64,000 nt of DNA from assembly GCA_001724275.1 (NCBI GenBank), contig MEDZ01000015.1:1-64000 (forward strand), in the 5' to 3' direction. The notes under the pieces are model-generated. The model ran no database searches, was not told the origin of the DNA, and saw only the letters and a program-made list of their open reading frames with translations. The first letter of the stretch is position 1. Each line of letters begins with the position of its first letter. This stretch comes from Gemmatimonadetes bacterium SCN 70-22 (lineage in GTDB: Bacteria > Gemmatimonadota > Gemmatimonadetes > Gemmatimonadales > Gemmatimonadaceae). A program made the position numbers and the translations under genes. Positions 28,951 to 37,204 of this stretch are shown here, piece after piece.

Positions 28951-29517
28951 ATGCCCCTGCGTCTTCCCTCACGCTCCCGCTCCGCCCGTCTCGCGCTCCT
29001 GCTGGCCGTCCTCGGAGGGGCGGTGCCCGTGCGCGCGTCCGCGCAGGTCAACAATTGCATCCCGCCCACCGGGCACGCCGAACCGGTCGGGTCGCTCGAC
29101 GCGTTGCGCGGATCGTTCCTGGTCATCGCCTACGGCACCAGCGGACCGCGGAAGGGGCGGATCACGTCGGGGACGCTGGAACTCGCCCCCGCCCCGGCGG
29201 AGATGCGCCGCGAAGGGACGCTCATGATCGGATCCTCGAGTCTCGACCTGGCGCGCGTCGGCGGACGATTCTCCGGCTCGCTGCGGTCGCGCGACCCGGG
29301 GGCGCCCGGAGTCACGCTCGAGGCGCCGCCCGGAGGGGGGCGCGCGACGCTGACCTTCGGCTCGGTGCGCACCCGGACGTCCGCCGGCGAACTTGCCGTG
29401 CCGGTCACGCGCTTCGAGCTGGCGGAGCGGTCGCTGCGCGGCTACCGCGGCTACTGGCGCACCCACGGCGCTGGGGGGCACAGCGCCGCGGGTTATTTCT
29501 GCGCGACGCGGTTCTAG
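28951..29517 (+). CDS. Secreted hypothetical protein (188 aa)
   Basis: I do not recognise the mature domain. The product has a long Arg/Ser-rich signal peptide (about 1-32, hydrophobic core LALLLAVLGGAVPV, cleavage after ASA). The mature part contains two Cys (NNCIPP and the C-terminal YFCATRF, which could pair), and beta-rich repeats such as GTLELAPAP and GTLMIGSSS, suggesting a small beta-barrel or sandwich. The CGTTAGGC motif (28943-28950) abuts the ATG. The stop overlaps a possible start of the following lipoprotein gene. Confidence 0.6.
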   Translation: MPLRLPSRSRSARLALLLAVLGGAVPVRASAQVNNCIPPTGHAEPVGSLDALRGSFLVIAYGTSGPRKGRITSGTLELAPAPAEMRREGTLMIGSSSLDLARVGGRFSGSLRSRDPGAPGVTLEAPPGGGRATLTFGSVRTRTSAGELAVPVTRFELAERSLRGYRGYWRTHGAGGHSAAGYFCATRF

Positions 29518-30203
29518 TGCCCCGCTTCCCCACGTGGCGGGCAGCGGCGGGGCGCGCGAAGGCCACCGCCTCCCGCCCCATCCCCGCACCTCCCCCGCGC
29601 CCGGCCCTCGTGGCGAGCGCCGGGCGCTCGTGGCGCCGCGTCCGTGTCCCCGCCGTCGCGCGCCTGCTGCTGCTCGGCGTCGCCGTCGCGGGGTGTGCGG
29701 GGCGCACGCCCGTGCGCCTGTCGGCGTCGTCCGTCGGCACCGCCGTGCAGGTGTCGGGACACTTCACCGGGGCAGTGTCGATCGAGGACGACGTGCTGAC
29801 GTTGCATCTGGACACCGCGGACGTGCAGTACCTCGGCTTGCAGCCGGGCGATGCGACCGCGCTCGAGGGGGTCACCCTCCGCGCCGTCGTGGCCGCCGAC
29901 TCGTCGGGGCGCGGGATCCCGATGGGGGTGAGCGGGGCGCTGGCGGTGGCCGACGTGCTGCGCGCCGGCGAGCGGCGTGCCCTCGCCCCTCGGCAGCTGG
30001 CGGTCCCGCTCCCGCCGGGCGGGCGGGTGCGGGACCTCTGGCTCGCCTTCCAGCTGCGCGGCACCGCGCGGCCGCCGGGGGGCGAGCCGGCGCTCGTGAT
30101 CGCGTACGCCTGCAGTGCGTCCAACGTGCTGGGCGACACCCGGGGGGCGCGCGCGCGCGCGCGCCGGATGCGGGCCGACCCTGCCGCGGGGTGCCGGTTG
30201 TAG
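29517..30203 (+). CDS. Probable lipoprotein (hypothetical)
   Basis: The open frame runs from a GTG overlapping the preceding stop (29517) to 30203. A second GTG at 29610 gives a more normal signal peptide: basic residues, a hydrophobic run LLLLGVAVAG, then Cys29 in AVAGC (lipobox). The mature part (about 170 residues) is beta-rich and resembles no family I know. Near the end it is encoded by a run of GC dinucleotides (30147-30164) giving Ala-Arg repeats. The start is uncertain between the two GTG codons, and neither has a good ribosome-binding site. Confidence 0.55.
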   Translation: MPRFPTWRAAAGRAKATASRPIPAPPPRPALVASAGRSWRRVRVPAVARLLLLGVAVAGCAGRTPVRLSASSVGTAVQVSGHFTGAVSIEDDVLTLHLDTADVQYLGLQPGDATALEGVTLRAVVAADSSGRGIPMGVSGALAVADVLRAGERRALAPRQLAVPLPPGGRVRDLWLAFQLRGTARPPGGEPALVIAYACSASNVLGDTRGARARARRMRADPAAGCRL

Positions 30204-30291
30204 CTGCAACGCCGGGGGGGCGGTTGCGGCTGGCAGCCCCGGGAAAGGCGCTCCCGGGGGGGAGCCCGCTGCCCGCTCTTTGGGGGCGAGG

Positions 30292-30322
30292 TTACGGCGC
30301 ACGCCAGAATCGTTACATTTTC
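30292..30322 (+). promoter_or_regulatory. Candidate promoter of the HTH gene
   Basis: TTACGG (30292-30297), 16 nt, then TACATT (30314-30319) continuing as TTTC. This is an acceptable sigma-70 pair and also fits the TAnnTTT(T)C element seen before both tRNA genes. A start about 7 nt downstream would leave a leader of about 50 nt. Confidence 0.5.
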
Positions 30323-30381
30323 CCCGACGCCCCCACACTTCCCTGGGCCGTCACTCATCACTCCCACCCTTGGAGTGCCGT

Positions 30382-30624
30382 ATGCCTGGACGTAAGCGCG
30401 ACACGCGGTTCTCGTCGCGGCGCCAGCCGGCTCGTTATGCGGGCGCCGCCAATCGCAAGGGCAGCGACAACTTCGCGTCGAAGCTGACGGAGAAGGATGT
30501 CAGCCGGGCCCGCCAGATGCACAAGCGCGGCGTGCCGTTGCACGAGCTCGCCGACAAGTTCGGCGTGCACGCTTCCACGATGTCCCGGGCGCTGCGCAAG
30601 CTGACATTCCGGCACGTCCGGTGA
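30382..30624 (+). CDS. Small helix-turn-helix DNA-binding protein
   Basis: This 80-residue, strongly basic protein starts at ATG 30382, 8 nt after GGAG. The N-terminal 40 residues are Arg/Ser-rich and probably disordered. The C-terminal half is a helix-turn-helix like that of resolvases and transposases: LTEKDVSRARQMHKRGVPLHELADKFGVHASTMSRALR. There is no sensor domain. It may be a stand-alone regulator or nucleoid-type protein. It has its own candidate promoter, and two membrane/secreted genes follow it closely. Confidence 0.72.
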   Translation: MPGRKRDTRFSSRRQPARYAGAANRKGSDNFASKLTEKDVSRARQMHKRGVPLHELADKFGVHASTMSRALRKLTFRHVR

Positions 30625-30634
30625 GGCCGGTCGC

Positions 30635-31219
30635 GTGGTGAGGGGGGGCCGCATTCGCCGCGGCCTTGGGGCCGTGGCGATCTTCCTCACCGCGATCGCC
30701 CTGCAGCAGGCCTCGACCCGCCCCTGGGGATGGGGGAGCGCCAGCGACGGCTCGCGATACGAGCTGTCGCCCGTGGGGCTGTCCCGCCTCGAGGGGGGCG
30801 ACGCGACGCGACGCGACGCCTCGGCGCGCACGGACTGCCGCTGGTGGCCGGTGTACGGCGACCCGGCGCTGTGCGGCGTGCGACCGGACGGCGAGGCAGC
30901 ATATCGCCGCCTGCGTCTGGCCTACCCCGCCCTGCAGGTCGCCATGTGGCTCGCGGTCGCGAGCCTGCTCCTGCAAACGTTGCGGATTCCGCGCCAGCGC
31001 CTGTGGCAGGGCGCGGCCCCACTCGCCACCTGCGCCCTCTCCGCCGCGGGCGTGCACTTCGTGTCGCGTGAGGCACCACGGGCGTTGAACGCCCTGCAGC
31101 AGGTCGACCTGCACTTCGGCGAGTTCGGCTTCGTGTGCGGCGTGGCCGCGGTGGTGCTGAGCGGCTTCAGCGCGCTCGTGGCGCTGCGCGAGCCGCCCCC
31201 ACCGGTGAGCGACCCCTGA
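30635..31219 (+). CDS. Integral membrane protein (hypothetical)
   Basis: The 194-residue product starts at GTG 30635 and has about four transmembrane segments (near residues 9-26, 98-115, 128-146 and 168-187) and a periplasmic loop (about 30-90) with two Cys (TDCRWWP and DPALCGV) that could form a disulfide. No family is recognised. It begins 10 nt after the HTH gene, and its stop overlaps the next start (TGATG), so all three genes are probably one transcript. Confidence 0.6.
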   Translation: MVRGGRIRRGLGAVAIFLTAIALQQASTRPWGWGSASDGSRYELSPVGLSRLEGGDATRRDASARTDCRWWPVYGDPALCGVRPDGEAAYRRLRLAYPALQVAMWLAVASLLLQTLRIPRQRLWQGAAPLATCALSAAGVHFVSREAPRALNALQQVDLHFGEFGFVCGVAAVVLSGFSALVALREPPPPVSDP

Positions 31220-31773
31220 TGGGGGTCGCCTTCGCGATGGCCGCCGCCCTTGCCCTCGGCGCCACGCTCCCGGCAGCCGTCGGTCGGGTCCCGGGGCCAC
31301 GCCCCCCCATGCCGCAGCGTCCGGCCCCGATCCCGGTCTCCCCCGACTCCGCCCGCGCCGACTCGGCGGCCTTCGCCGCGCTCCCTCCGGGCGTGCGCAC
31401 AGTGCTCGACATTCGTGCACAGCTGCAACCCGACGGGGCGGATCCCGGACTGGCCTGCGTCCCGCTCAGCACCACCTCCGACGGGAGCCGACGGCAGCGC
31501 GTGCAGGGACGACTCGACGGGCTCGGCGTCGTGGTCTTCGCGCGCGCCAGCCGCACCGGCGTCCTGTCGCGCGTCGAGTTCGTGCGACGGCTCCCCGGCG
31601 GGGGGCAGCACGGCTACACCTGGGACGCCGCGGGCGATGCCACGACGGCGATGGAGTGGCCGCCCGGATCGAGCGAGGCCGTGTCGCACCCGGTCCCGAA
31701 GGGGTCACCCATACCGCGCGCGGTGCGAGGACTCGGGCGCCTCGTCCTGGCGTGGCCCTGCCGGGACGGCTAG
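31219..31773 (+). CDS. Secreted hypothetical protein (184 aa)
   Basis: The protein has a short signal peptide (about 1-22, AAALALGATLPAAVG), a Pro-rich linker with PPMPQRPAPIPV, and a beta-rich domain with two Cys (GLACVPL near residue 79 and the C-terminal WPCRDG) that may be disulfide-bonded. I recognise no family. It is translationally coupled to the preceding membrane protein (TGATG). The 120 nt after it (31774-31893) lead into proline dehydrogenase and hold no clear promoter. Confidence 0.58.
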   Translation: MGVAFAMAAALALGATLPAAVGRVPGPRPPMPQRPAPIPVSPDSARADSAAFAALPPGVRTVLDIRAQLQPDGADPGLACVPLSTTSDGSRRQRVQGRLDGLGVVVFARASRTGVLSRVEFVRRLPGGGQHGYTWDAAGDATTAMEWPPGSSEAVSHPVPKGSPIPRAVRGLGRLVLAWPCRDG

Positions 31774-31893
31774 CGCGCCGAGCCGCGGCGCCCTGCACCG
31801 TTTCGCACGGGAGTGCACCGGTGTATCGTCCCTGCGCGGCACAGCCGCGCCGGCGGTGCATGCCATCCCGATTCCCTCCACGCCCTTCGCTCC

Positions 31894-32820
31894 ATGTCGC
31901 TCGCCCGCAACGCCCTCCTTCGGGCCTCGAAGTCCCAGTGGCTGGCCTCCCAGATGACCCAGCGGGCGTTCGCCCGCCGCGCCGTCAAGCGCTTCATGCC
32001 AGGCGAACGTCTCGAGGACGCGCTCGACGCGGCCCAGGGGCTCGCGCCGGCGCGCATCGGGACCATCATCACGCGCCTGGGGGAGACACTGACCGGTGAG
32101 CGCAACAGCGACGAGGTGCGGGAGCACTACCGATCGGCGTTGGGGGCGATCGCCCAGCGCGGCCTTCCGACCGAGCTCTCGGTCAAGCCGACGCAGCTGG
32201 GGCTCGACGAGTCGGTGGAGGAGTGCGTGCGGCAGCTCACACCGCTCGTCGCCGCATCGGCACAACAGGGGCGCACGCTCTGGATCGACATGGAGGACTC
32301 GAGCTACGTGGACCGCACGCTCGCGCTCTACGAGCAGCTCAAGGAGGGCCACGACAAGGTCGGACTCTGCCTGCAGTCCTACCTGTTCCGCACCCCCGCT
32401 GACCTCGAGCGCCTGCTGGCCATCAAGCCGGCGATCCGCCTGGTGAAGGGCGCCTATGCCGAGCCGGCCACCGTGGCCTTCCCGGCCAAGAAGGACACCG
32501 ACGCCCAGTACGTATCGTTAGGCATCCGCCTCCTCGAGGCGGCCCGGACGGGCGGGGCCTTCCCTGTCTTCGGGACCCACGACATGGCGATCGTCAACCA
32601 CCTCGTGGCCCGGGCCGCCGAACTGGGCGTGGCGCCGGGGCAGTTCGAGGTGCACATGCTGTACGGCATCCGTTCGGCCGAGCAGCGGGCGCTGGCGGAG
32701 CAGGGGCACGCGGTCCGCTGCCTGATCAGCTATGGGAACAACTGGTTCCCCTGGTACATGCGCCGCCTGGCGGAGCGCCCGGCCAACGTCTGGTTCGTGG
32801 TGCGCAGCACCTTCATGTGA
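31894..32820 (+). CDS. Proline dehydrogenase (monofunctional)
   Basis: This 308-residue FAD enzyme oxidises proline to 1-pyrroline-5-carboxylate. Hallmarks are the barrel strands LSVKPTQLGLD, LWIDMEDSSYVD, RLVKGAYAEP (catalytic Lys), FGTHD, EVHMLYGIR, and the C-terminal substrate motif YMRRLAERP. It lacks the P5C-dehydrogenase half of PutA and is near the usual size for monofunctional PRODH. I chose ATG 31894, where homology starts. A TTA Leu codon sits in the CGTTAGGC motif at 32516-32523. The last codons overlap the next gene (GTGA). Confidence 0.92.
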   Translation: MSLARNALLRASKSQWLASQMTQRAFARRAVKRFMPGERLEDALDAAQGLAPARIGTIITRLGETLTGERNSDEVREHYRSALGAIAQRGLPTELSVKPTQLGLDESVEECVRQLTPLVAASAQQGRTLWIDMEDSSYVDRTLALYEQLKEGHDKVGLCLQSYLFRTPADLERLLAIKPAIRLVKGAYAEPATVAFPAKKDTDAQYVSLGIRLLEAARTGGAFPVFGTHDMAIVNHLVARAAELGVAPGQFEVHMLYGIRSAEQRALAEQGHAVRCLISYGNNWFPWYMRRLAERPANVWFVVRSTFM

Positions 32821-34421
32821 CGGAGCGCGCCGGCACACCGCGCGACCGCCCCCCGCGCGACCGCGGTCGCGCCTGGCGATGGCTCGCGTGGTGTGCCGGC
32901 GCGCTCCTCTGCGTCACACAATACGCCGCGCAGCGCACGCTCTGGGTCGACGAACTGGCGCTCACGCGCAACATCCTCGATCGCCCGCTCGCGGATCTCG
33001 TCACCCGTCCCCTGGCGTTCGACCAGGTCGCCCCCGCGGGATTCCTCGTCCTGCAGAAGGGCGTGGTCGCCACCCTCGGCGACTCGGAGCTGGCACTGCG
33101 CGCCGTGCCGTTCGCGATGGCGCTCGCCGCGCTCGCCCTGGTCGGCGCCCTGGGACGCGTCCTGATCGGCGGGTGGGCCAGCGCCATTCCCGTGCTGCTG
33201 CTCGGGGGCTCCGGGCGGATGATCTGGCTCTCGTCGCAGGCCAAGCAATACTCCACGGACCTTGCCGTCACGGCCGCCCTCCTCCTGGTCGCGGTCACGG
33301 TCCCGGCCTGGCGAACGCGGGGGCGCTGGCGATGGCTGGCGCTGCTGGTGGGACTCGTCGCCCCGTGGCTCTCCCAGCCATCGATCTTCTCCCTGTCGGC
33401 CGCCCTCCTGGGGGTGGTACTCGATGACCGCCGACCGGGGCAGTCGCCGCACCGATTCACCCGGCGCCTGGTCGCCGCGTGGGCGGTGTCGGCCCTGGCC
33501 GCCGTCATCGTCGCGCGAGCTCGCGTGACGCCGGAGACCATGTCGTTCATGCGCGCGTACTGGGCGGCGGGCTTCGCCCCCATCCCTCCGATGGGGTGGG
33601 GAGACCTGAAGTGGCCGCTGCACGTCGTGCGCCTCCTCGTGCGCGACATCGTGAACGGCGCGTGGAGCTATACCTACCTTGGCGTTGCAGCGCTCGGGGG
33701 GTGGGAACTGTTCCGGCGCTCGCGGACCACCGCCCTCGTCCTCGTGCTGCCGATGGCGGCCGCGTTCGGCGCGGCGACCCTGCGCCTCTACCCGCTGGCG
33801 GACCGCCTGGCGTTCTTCCTTTCACCGATCGTGGTCGTGCTGATGGGGGCCGGCATCGCCGCCGTGGCACGCGGGCTGGCGGAATTGCGGGGGAGCCTCC
33901 GCCCGGCGGCGCTGCTCCTGGTGGCCCTCCCCGCCGTGCCGCTCCTCGACCACCGCCCACCGTACGCGATCCAGCACCTCTCCCCCCTTCTCGGCACGTT
34001 GCGCCAGCAGCTGCGGCCCGGCGACCGCGTGTACGTGCCGTACGGAGGCTGGCAGGCGTGGACGCACTACGCCCCCCGGGCCGGGATCGCGGCCGACGTG
34101 ATCCTCGGCCGCTGTCACGACCGGGACCTCGCGGCCTATGGCGCCGAGACCGAGCGGCTGCAAGGCGCGTCGCGCGGCTGGATCCTGTTCGTCCCCGCGG
34201 GGCGCCTGCAGGACGCCTCGGTCATCCTGCGTCATGCCGACCGCCTGGGGACGCCACGCGCGCATTGGGTGCGCGAGGACCGTGATGCCGCGGGACGGCC
34301 GCGCACCGTGGCCCTCTACCTGTACGACCTGCACCCGGTCGCCGACGGCCAGGGAGGACGACCGACGCCGTCCCTGGCCGCGACGGCGGCGGGGTGCCGG
34401 GGGGCCGCGGTCGACCGGTGA
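32817..34421 (+). CDS. GT-C-like polytopic membrane protein
   Basis: This 534-residue protein starts at GTG 32817, overlapping the proline dehydrogenase stop by 4 nt. It has about ten transmembrane helices and ends with a soluble domain (about 400-534). After the first helix, LWVDELALTRNIL places an acidic pair in the first periplasmic loop, as in GT-C/ArnT/PMT-type glycosyltransferases that use lipid-linked sugars (family 39-like). No substrate can be deduced. Coupling to proline dehydrogenase is probably positional. It converges on the peroxiredoxin gene across 96 GC-rich nt. Confidence 0.7.
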   Translation: MTERAGTPRDRPPRDRGRAWRWLAWCAGALLCVTQYAAQRTLWVDELALTRNILDRPLADLVTRPLAFDQVAPAGFLVLQKGVVATLGDSELALRAVPFAMALAALALVGALGRVLIGGWASAIPVLLLGGSGRMIWLSSQAKQYSTDLAVTAALLLVAVTVPAWRTRGRWRWLALLVGLVAPWLSQPSIFSLSAALLGVVLDDRRPGQSPHRFTRRLVAAWAVSALAAVIVARARVTPETMSFMRAYWAAGFAPIPPMGWGDLKWPLHVVRLLVRDIVNGAWSYTYLGVAALGGWELFRRSRTTALVLVLPMAAAFGAATLRLYPLADRLAFFLSPIVVVLMGAGIAAVARGLAELRGSLRPAALLLVALPAVPLLDHRPPYAIQHLSPLLGTLRQQLRPGDRVYVPYGGWQAWTHYAPRAGIAADVILGRCHDRDLAAYGAETERLQGASRGWILFVPAGRLQDASVILRHADRLGTPRAHWVREDRDAAGRPRTVALYLYDLHPVADGQGGRPTPSLAATAAGCRGAAVDR

Positions 34422-34517
34422 CCCGACGCCGCCCGGCACCAGGGGCGGCGGCCACTCGCACGGTGGGCCGCGCCTCGCGCCCGGCCCGGCGGGCGGCGAC
34501 GCGCGGCGCGCGAGTTC

Positions 34518-35153
34518 CTACGCGTTGGGCTGCGGCGTGACGCGCAGGTAGGGCTTCTTCTTCACGAACCCCTTGGGGAAGCGCTGTGTCGCCTCCTCGT
34601 CGGAGAGTGCGTTGGAGATGATCACGTCCTCGCCCGGCTGCCAGTCGGCGGGGGTGGAGACGGAGAAGTTGGCCGTTAGCTGCAACGAGTCGAGGACGCG
34701 CACGATCTCGTCGAAGTTGCGGCCGGTGCTCGCCGGGTAGGTGAGCATCAGTTTCACCCGGTTGTCCGGGCCGATCACGAACACCGAGCGCACCGTCTGC
34801 GTGTCGTTCGCGTTCGGGTGAATCATGTCGTACAGGGTCGAGACCTGGTGGTCCGGGTCGGCGATCATCGGGAAGTTGACGGCGTTGCCCGTCACGTCCT
34901 CGATGTCGCTCTCCCACTTGTGGTGCGACTCCACGGGGTCGACGCTGAGGCCGATGACCCTGGTGTTCCGCTTCGCGAACTCGGGCATGAGCTTGGCCAC
35001 GGCGCCCAGCTCCGTGGTGCACACGGGGGTGAAGTCCCGGGGATGCGAGAAGAGGATCGCCCACCTCCCCTCCTTCCACTGGTGAAAGTGCACCGGCCCC
35101 TGCGTGGTGTCGGCCGTGAAATCCGGCGCGACGTCTCCGATTCGAACCGTCAT
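34518..35153 (-). CDS. 1-Cys peroxiredoxin (Prx6 type)
   Basis: This 211-residue protein reduces peroxides through the single Cys in PRDFTPVCTTELG (about residue 45). It is the only Cys in the protein, so resolution must come from another thiol. The long C-terminal dimerisation domain (from about 160) and the SVDPVESHHKWESDIED block are typical of Prx6/AhpC1. I chose ATG 35153 after CGGAG; a GTG at 35174 would add seven residues. It stands alone, divergent from a DUF3108 gene across 223 nt in which I see no clear promoter. Confidence 0.93.
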   Translation of the reverse strand: MTVRIGDVAPDFTADTTQGPVHFHQWKEGRWAILFSHPRDFTPVCTTELGAVAKLMPEFAKRNTRVIGLSVDPVESHHKWESDIEDVTGNAVNFPMIADPDHQVSTLYDMIHPNANDTQTVRSVFVIGPDNRVKLMLTYPASTGRNFDEIVRVLDSLQLTANFSVSTPADWQPGEDVIISNALSDEEATQRFPKGFVKKKPYLRVTPQPNA

Positions 35154-35376
35154 GGTGGGCTCCGCTGGTGTCACGTGAGCCTAAGCGCACGCCACGCCCG
35201 GCGGAAGGCGGGGCCGTGCGGCGCCAGCCCCCTCTCCACCCCCCTGCGCCGCGAGCAAGCGCGGCTGTCAGGCAAGCGCCCACACCCGGATCCCGACTTC
35301 GCGGTAGCCGATCGTCCCGATTCTCCGACTTCGACCGCGCGTGCATCCGGCGAGCGTTGCGTGCGGAGGTACATGA

Positions 35377-36231
35377 ATGCAGCATGAGCGAACCACAGGG
35401 CGGTCGATCGCGACGAGGCTGGGCCACGGGCTCCGGCGCACGGTCACGGCCGTTTCGCTGCTGGTCGCCCCCTGGCCGGTGCTCGGCGCCCAGGACGCCG
35501 GTGCCCCCCTCCCCTTCGGCATCGGCGAGGAACTTCGGTATCAGGTCACCGCCGGGCGGTGGGGACGCGTGGGGCGCGGGACGATGTCCGTGGAGGGCCC
35601 CGAGGACGTGCGGGGCCATCGCGCGCTCCTGTTGCGATTCGAGGTCCGGGGGCGCATCGGTCCGGTGTCGGTCGTGAATCGCACCGATTCCTGGGTGACG
35701 CCCTCGCCGCTCGCCTCGCTCCGCTTCTCGAAGTACGAGCGGCAGTTCATCCACCGCCGCGACGAGCGCGTCGAGATCTTCCCGCCCGACCAGCGCTGGC
35801 GCTCGCACGGCGATGTGGGCGACGCGGGGGAGGCGGGGGAGGCGGGGGCGGCCGGCGATGGCGGGACGACGCCGACCGACGCGCCGCTGGATGAGCTCTC
35901 CTTCATCTATTTCCTGCGCACGCTGCCCCTGTCGCTGCACGAGCGGCATTCGCTGTCGCGTCACTTCCGCGCGGAGCGCAACCCGGTCGAGGTCACGGTG
36001 CTCGGGCGCGAGGTCATCACCGTGCCGGCCGGCGTGTTCGCGACGGTGGTGGTGGAGATGCGCGTGAAGGACCGCCGCCACTACGACCGCGAGGGGGTCC
36101 TTCGCCTGCACCTGACGGACGATCGCGCGCACGTCCCCGTGCGGATCGAGACGGCCATGCCCGTCGTGGGCACGACGGTGCTCGTCCTCGAGTCCCGTCG
36201 CGACGGGGCCACGACGGTCGTCGGCCGGTGA
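35377..36231 (+). CDS. Secreted DUF3108 protein
   Basis: This 284-residue protein has a signal peptide (about 1-38, ending VLGAQ) and a DUF3108 domain: FGIGEELRYQVTAGRWGRVGRGTM at the start, then paired beta strands ending PVRIETAMPVVGTTVLVLES. DUF3108 proteins are periplasmic and of unknown function, perhaps envelope-associated. A low-complexity insert near residue 148 (GDAGEAGEAGAAGDGG) comes from a 9-bp tandem repeat (GCGGGGGAG, about 35825-35851) and probably forms a flexible loop. Confidence 0.8.
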   Translation: MQHERTTGRSIATRLGHGLRRTVTAVSLLVAPWPVLGAQDAGAPLPFGIGEELRYQVTAGRWGRVGRGTMSVEGPEDVRGHRALLLRFEVRGRIGPVSVVNRTDSWVTPSPLASLRFSKYERQFIHRRDERVEIFPPDQRWRSHGDVGDAGEAGEAGAAGDGGTTPTDAPLDELSFIYFLRTLPLSLHERHSLSRHFRAERNPVEVTVLGREVITVPAGVFATVVVEMRVKDRRHYDREGVLRLHLTDDRAHVPVRIETAMPVVGTTVLVLESRRDGATTVVGR

Positions 36232-36515
36232 CGCCGCGCACACCTAACTGCGTCATGCGTGCGGCAACTGTTGCCGTCCGGCCGGTACCTAACGCCACTC
36301 GTCAGGCAACTCCCCACGCGACTGGCGTGGGCTCCTCACGAAAGTCGCATGTGACCCCCGACATTCGCGCCCCGCGGACCGTCCGATCCTTCGCCTCGAG
36401 CAGGGCACCAGACGCTGCTCGCGTGAGAGGCACCGGCGCCGCGCTGGCGACGCTCGTGCAACGCACCTGAGGCTCACCTGAGGCTCACCTGAGACTCGAC
36501 CCGGAGCACCCCGAC
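36232..36515. other. Intergenic region upstream of yceI with 11-bp repeats
   Basis: This 284-nt gap holds no convincing gene. It contains CCTAACT (36243) and CCTAACG (36288), near-copies of the window-wide motif, and three head-to-tail copies of the 11-mer ACCTGAGGCTC (36465-36497, the third reads ACCTGAGACTC). The array ends 18 nt before the yceI ATG, just before its CGGAG ribosome-binding site. Confidence 0.6.
36465..36497. repeat. Three tandem 11-bp repeats before yceI
   Basis: ACCTGAGGCTC, ACCTGAGGCTC, ACCTGAGACTC in direct tandem. The 11-bp period puts each copy on nearly the same DNA face, as expected of a phased regulator array, but simple slippage expansion is equally possible. Confidence 0.85.
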
Positions 36516-37121
36516 ATGCGCAGCCCAACCATTCGCACCTTCCTCGGCCTCGCCTTCCTCGCGCCGTTCACGGCCGCGTGGACGACGGGAACCCGCTCGC
36601 TCGACCTCGAACCCAGCAGCAAGCTGTGGGTCACGGGCACGTCGACCGTCCGCTCGTGGCAATGCAAGGCCGCGACGTTCGACGCCGCGATCCAGACGAC
36701 GCAAGACGCCGGCATCCCCGCCGCCATCCTCGCCGGCGACAAGGCGGTGCGCGCCGTGTCGGTGACCGTCCCCGTCGAGCGCCTCGATTGCAACAACGGC
36801 ACGATGAACGAGCACATGCGCAAGGCCCTCAAGGCGCAGGAGTTCCCCACCATCACCTTCACCCTCGCCGGCTACGAGCTCGCCAAGCAGGCGGAGGGGG
36901 TGAAGGTGACGCTCAACGGGACGCTGACGCTCGGGGGCATGCAGAAGGCCATCACCATGCAGGCCGACGCCAGGGAGGAAGGCCCCGGGGCGCTGCGCGT
37001 GAGCGGCGTGCACGAACTGCGCATGAAGGAATACGGGCTGAAGCCGCCCACCCTGATGATGGGGACGATGAAGGTGAACGAGCTCGTGAAGGTGAACTTC
37101 GACCTCCTGTTGAAGGACTGA
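36516..37121 (+). CDS. YceI-family periplasmic protein
   Basis: This 201-residue protein has a signal peptide (about 1-21) and a lipocalin-like YceI domain: LWVTGTSTVRSWQCKAATFDAAI, the SVTVPVERLDC strand, MNEHMRKALKAQEFPTITF (the family signature) and TLTLGGMQKAI. YceI proteins bind isoprenoid or other lipid molecules in the periplasm and are often induced by stress. Two Cys (near residues 50 and 89) could form a disulfide. The porin-like gene follows on the same strand after two hairpins. Confidence 0.9.
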   Translation: MRSPTIRTFLGLAFLAPFTAAWTTGTRSLDLEPSSKLWVTGTSTVRSWQCKAATFDAAIQTTQDAGIPAAILAGDKAVRAVSVTVPVERLDCNNGTMNEHMRKALKAQEFPTITFTLAGYELAKQAEGVKVTLNGTLTLGGMQKAITMQADAREEGPGALRVSGVHELRMKEYGLKPPTLMMGTMKVNELVKVNFDLLLKD

Positions 37122-37131
37122 CGCCACTGTA

Positions 37132-37179
37132 CGCGGGGCGGTTCGCCCGCCCCGCGCCGACGGGCGCACGATGCGCCCG
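37132..37179 (+). terminator. Double stem-loop after yceI
   Basis: First hairpin: 10-bp stem, 37132-37141 with 37147-37156. Second: 8-bp stem CGGGCGCA, 37161-37168 with 37172-37179. There is no T run. They separate yceI from the porin-like gene, whose ribosome-binding site (GAGGG, about 37192) follows at once, so partial termination or mRNA-end protection is likely. Confidence 0.5.
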
Positions 37180-37204
37180 GTGATATCCTCCGAGGGCAAC
37201 ATCC

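Noticed and set aside
36228-36470. Plus-strand 80-codon frame in the yceI upstream gap
   Set aside because: Low-complexity Arg/Thr/Ala translation, overlaps the end of the DUF3108 gene, no ribosome-binding site.
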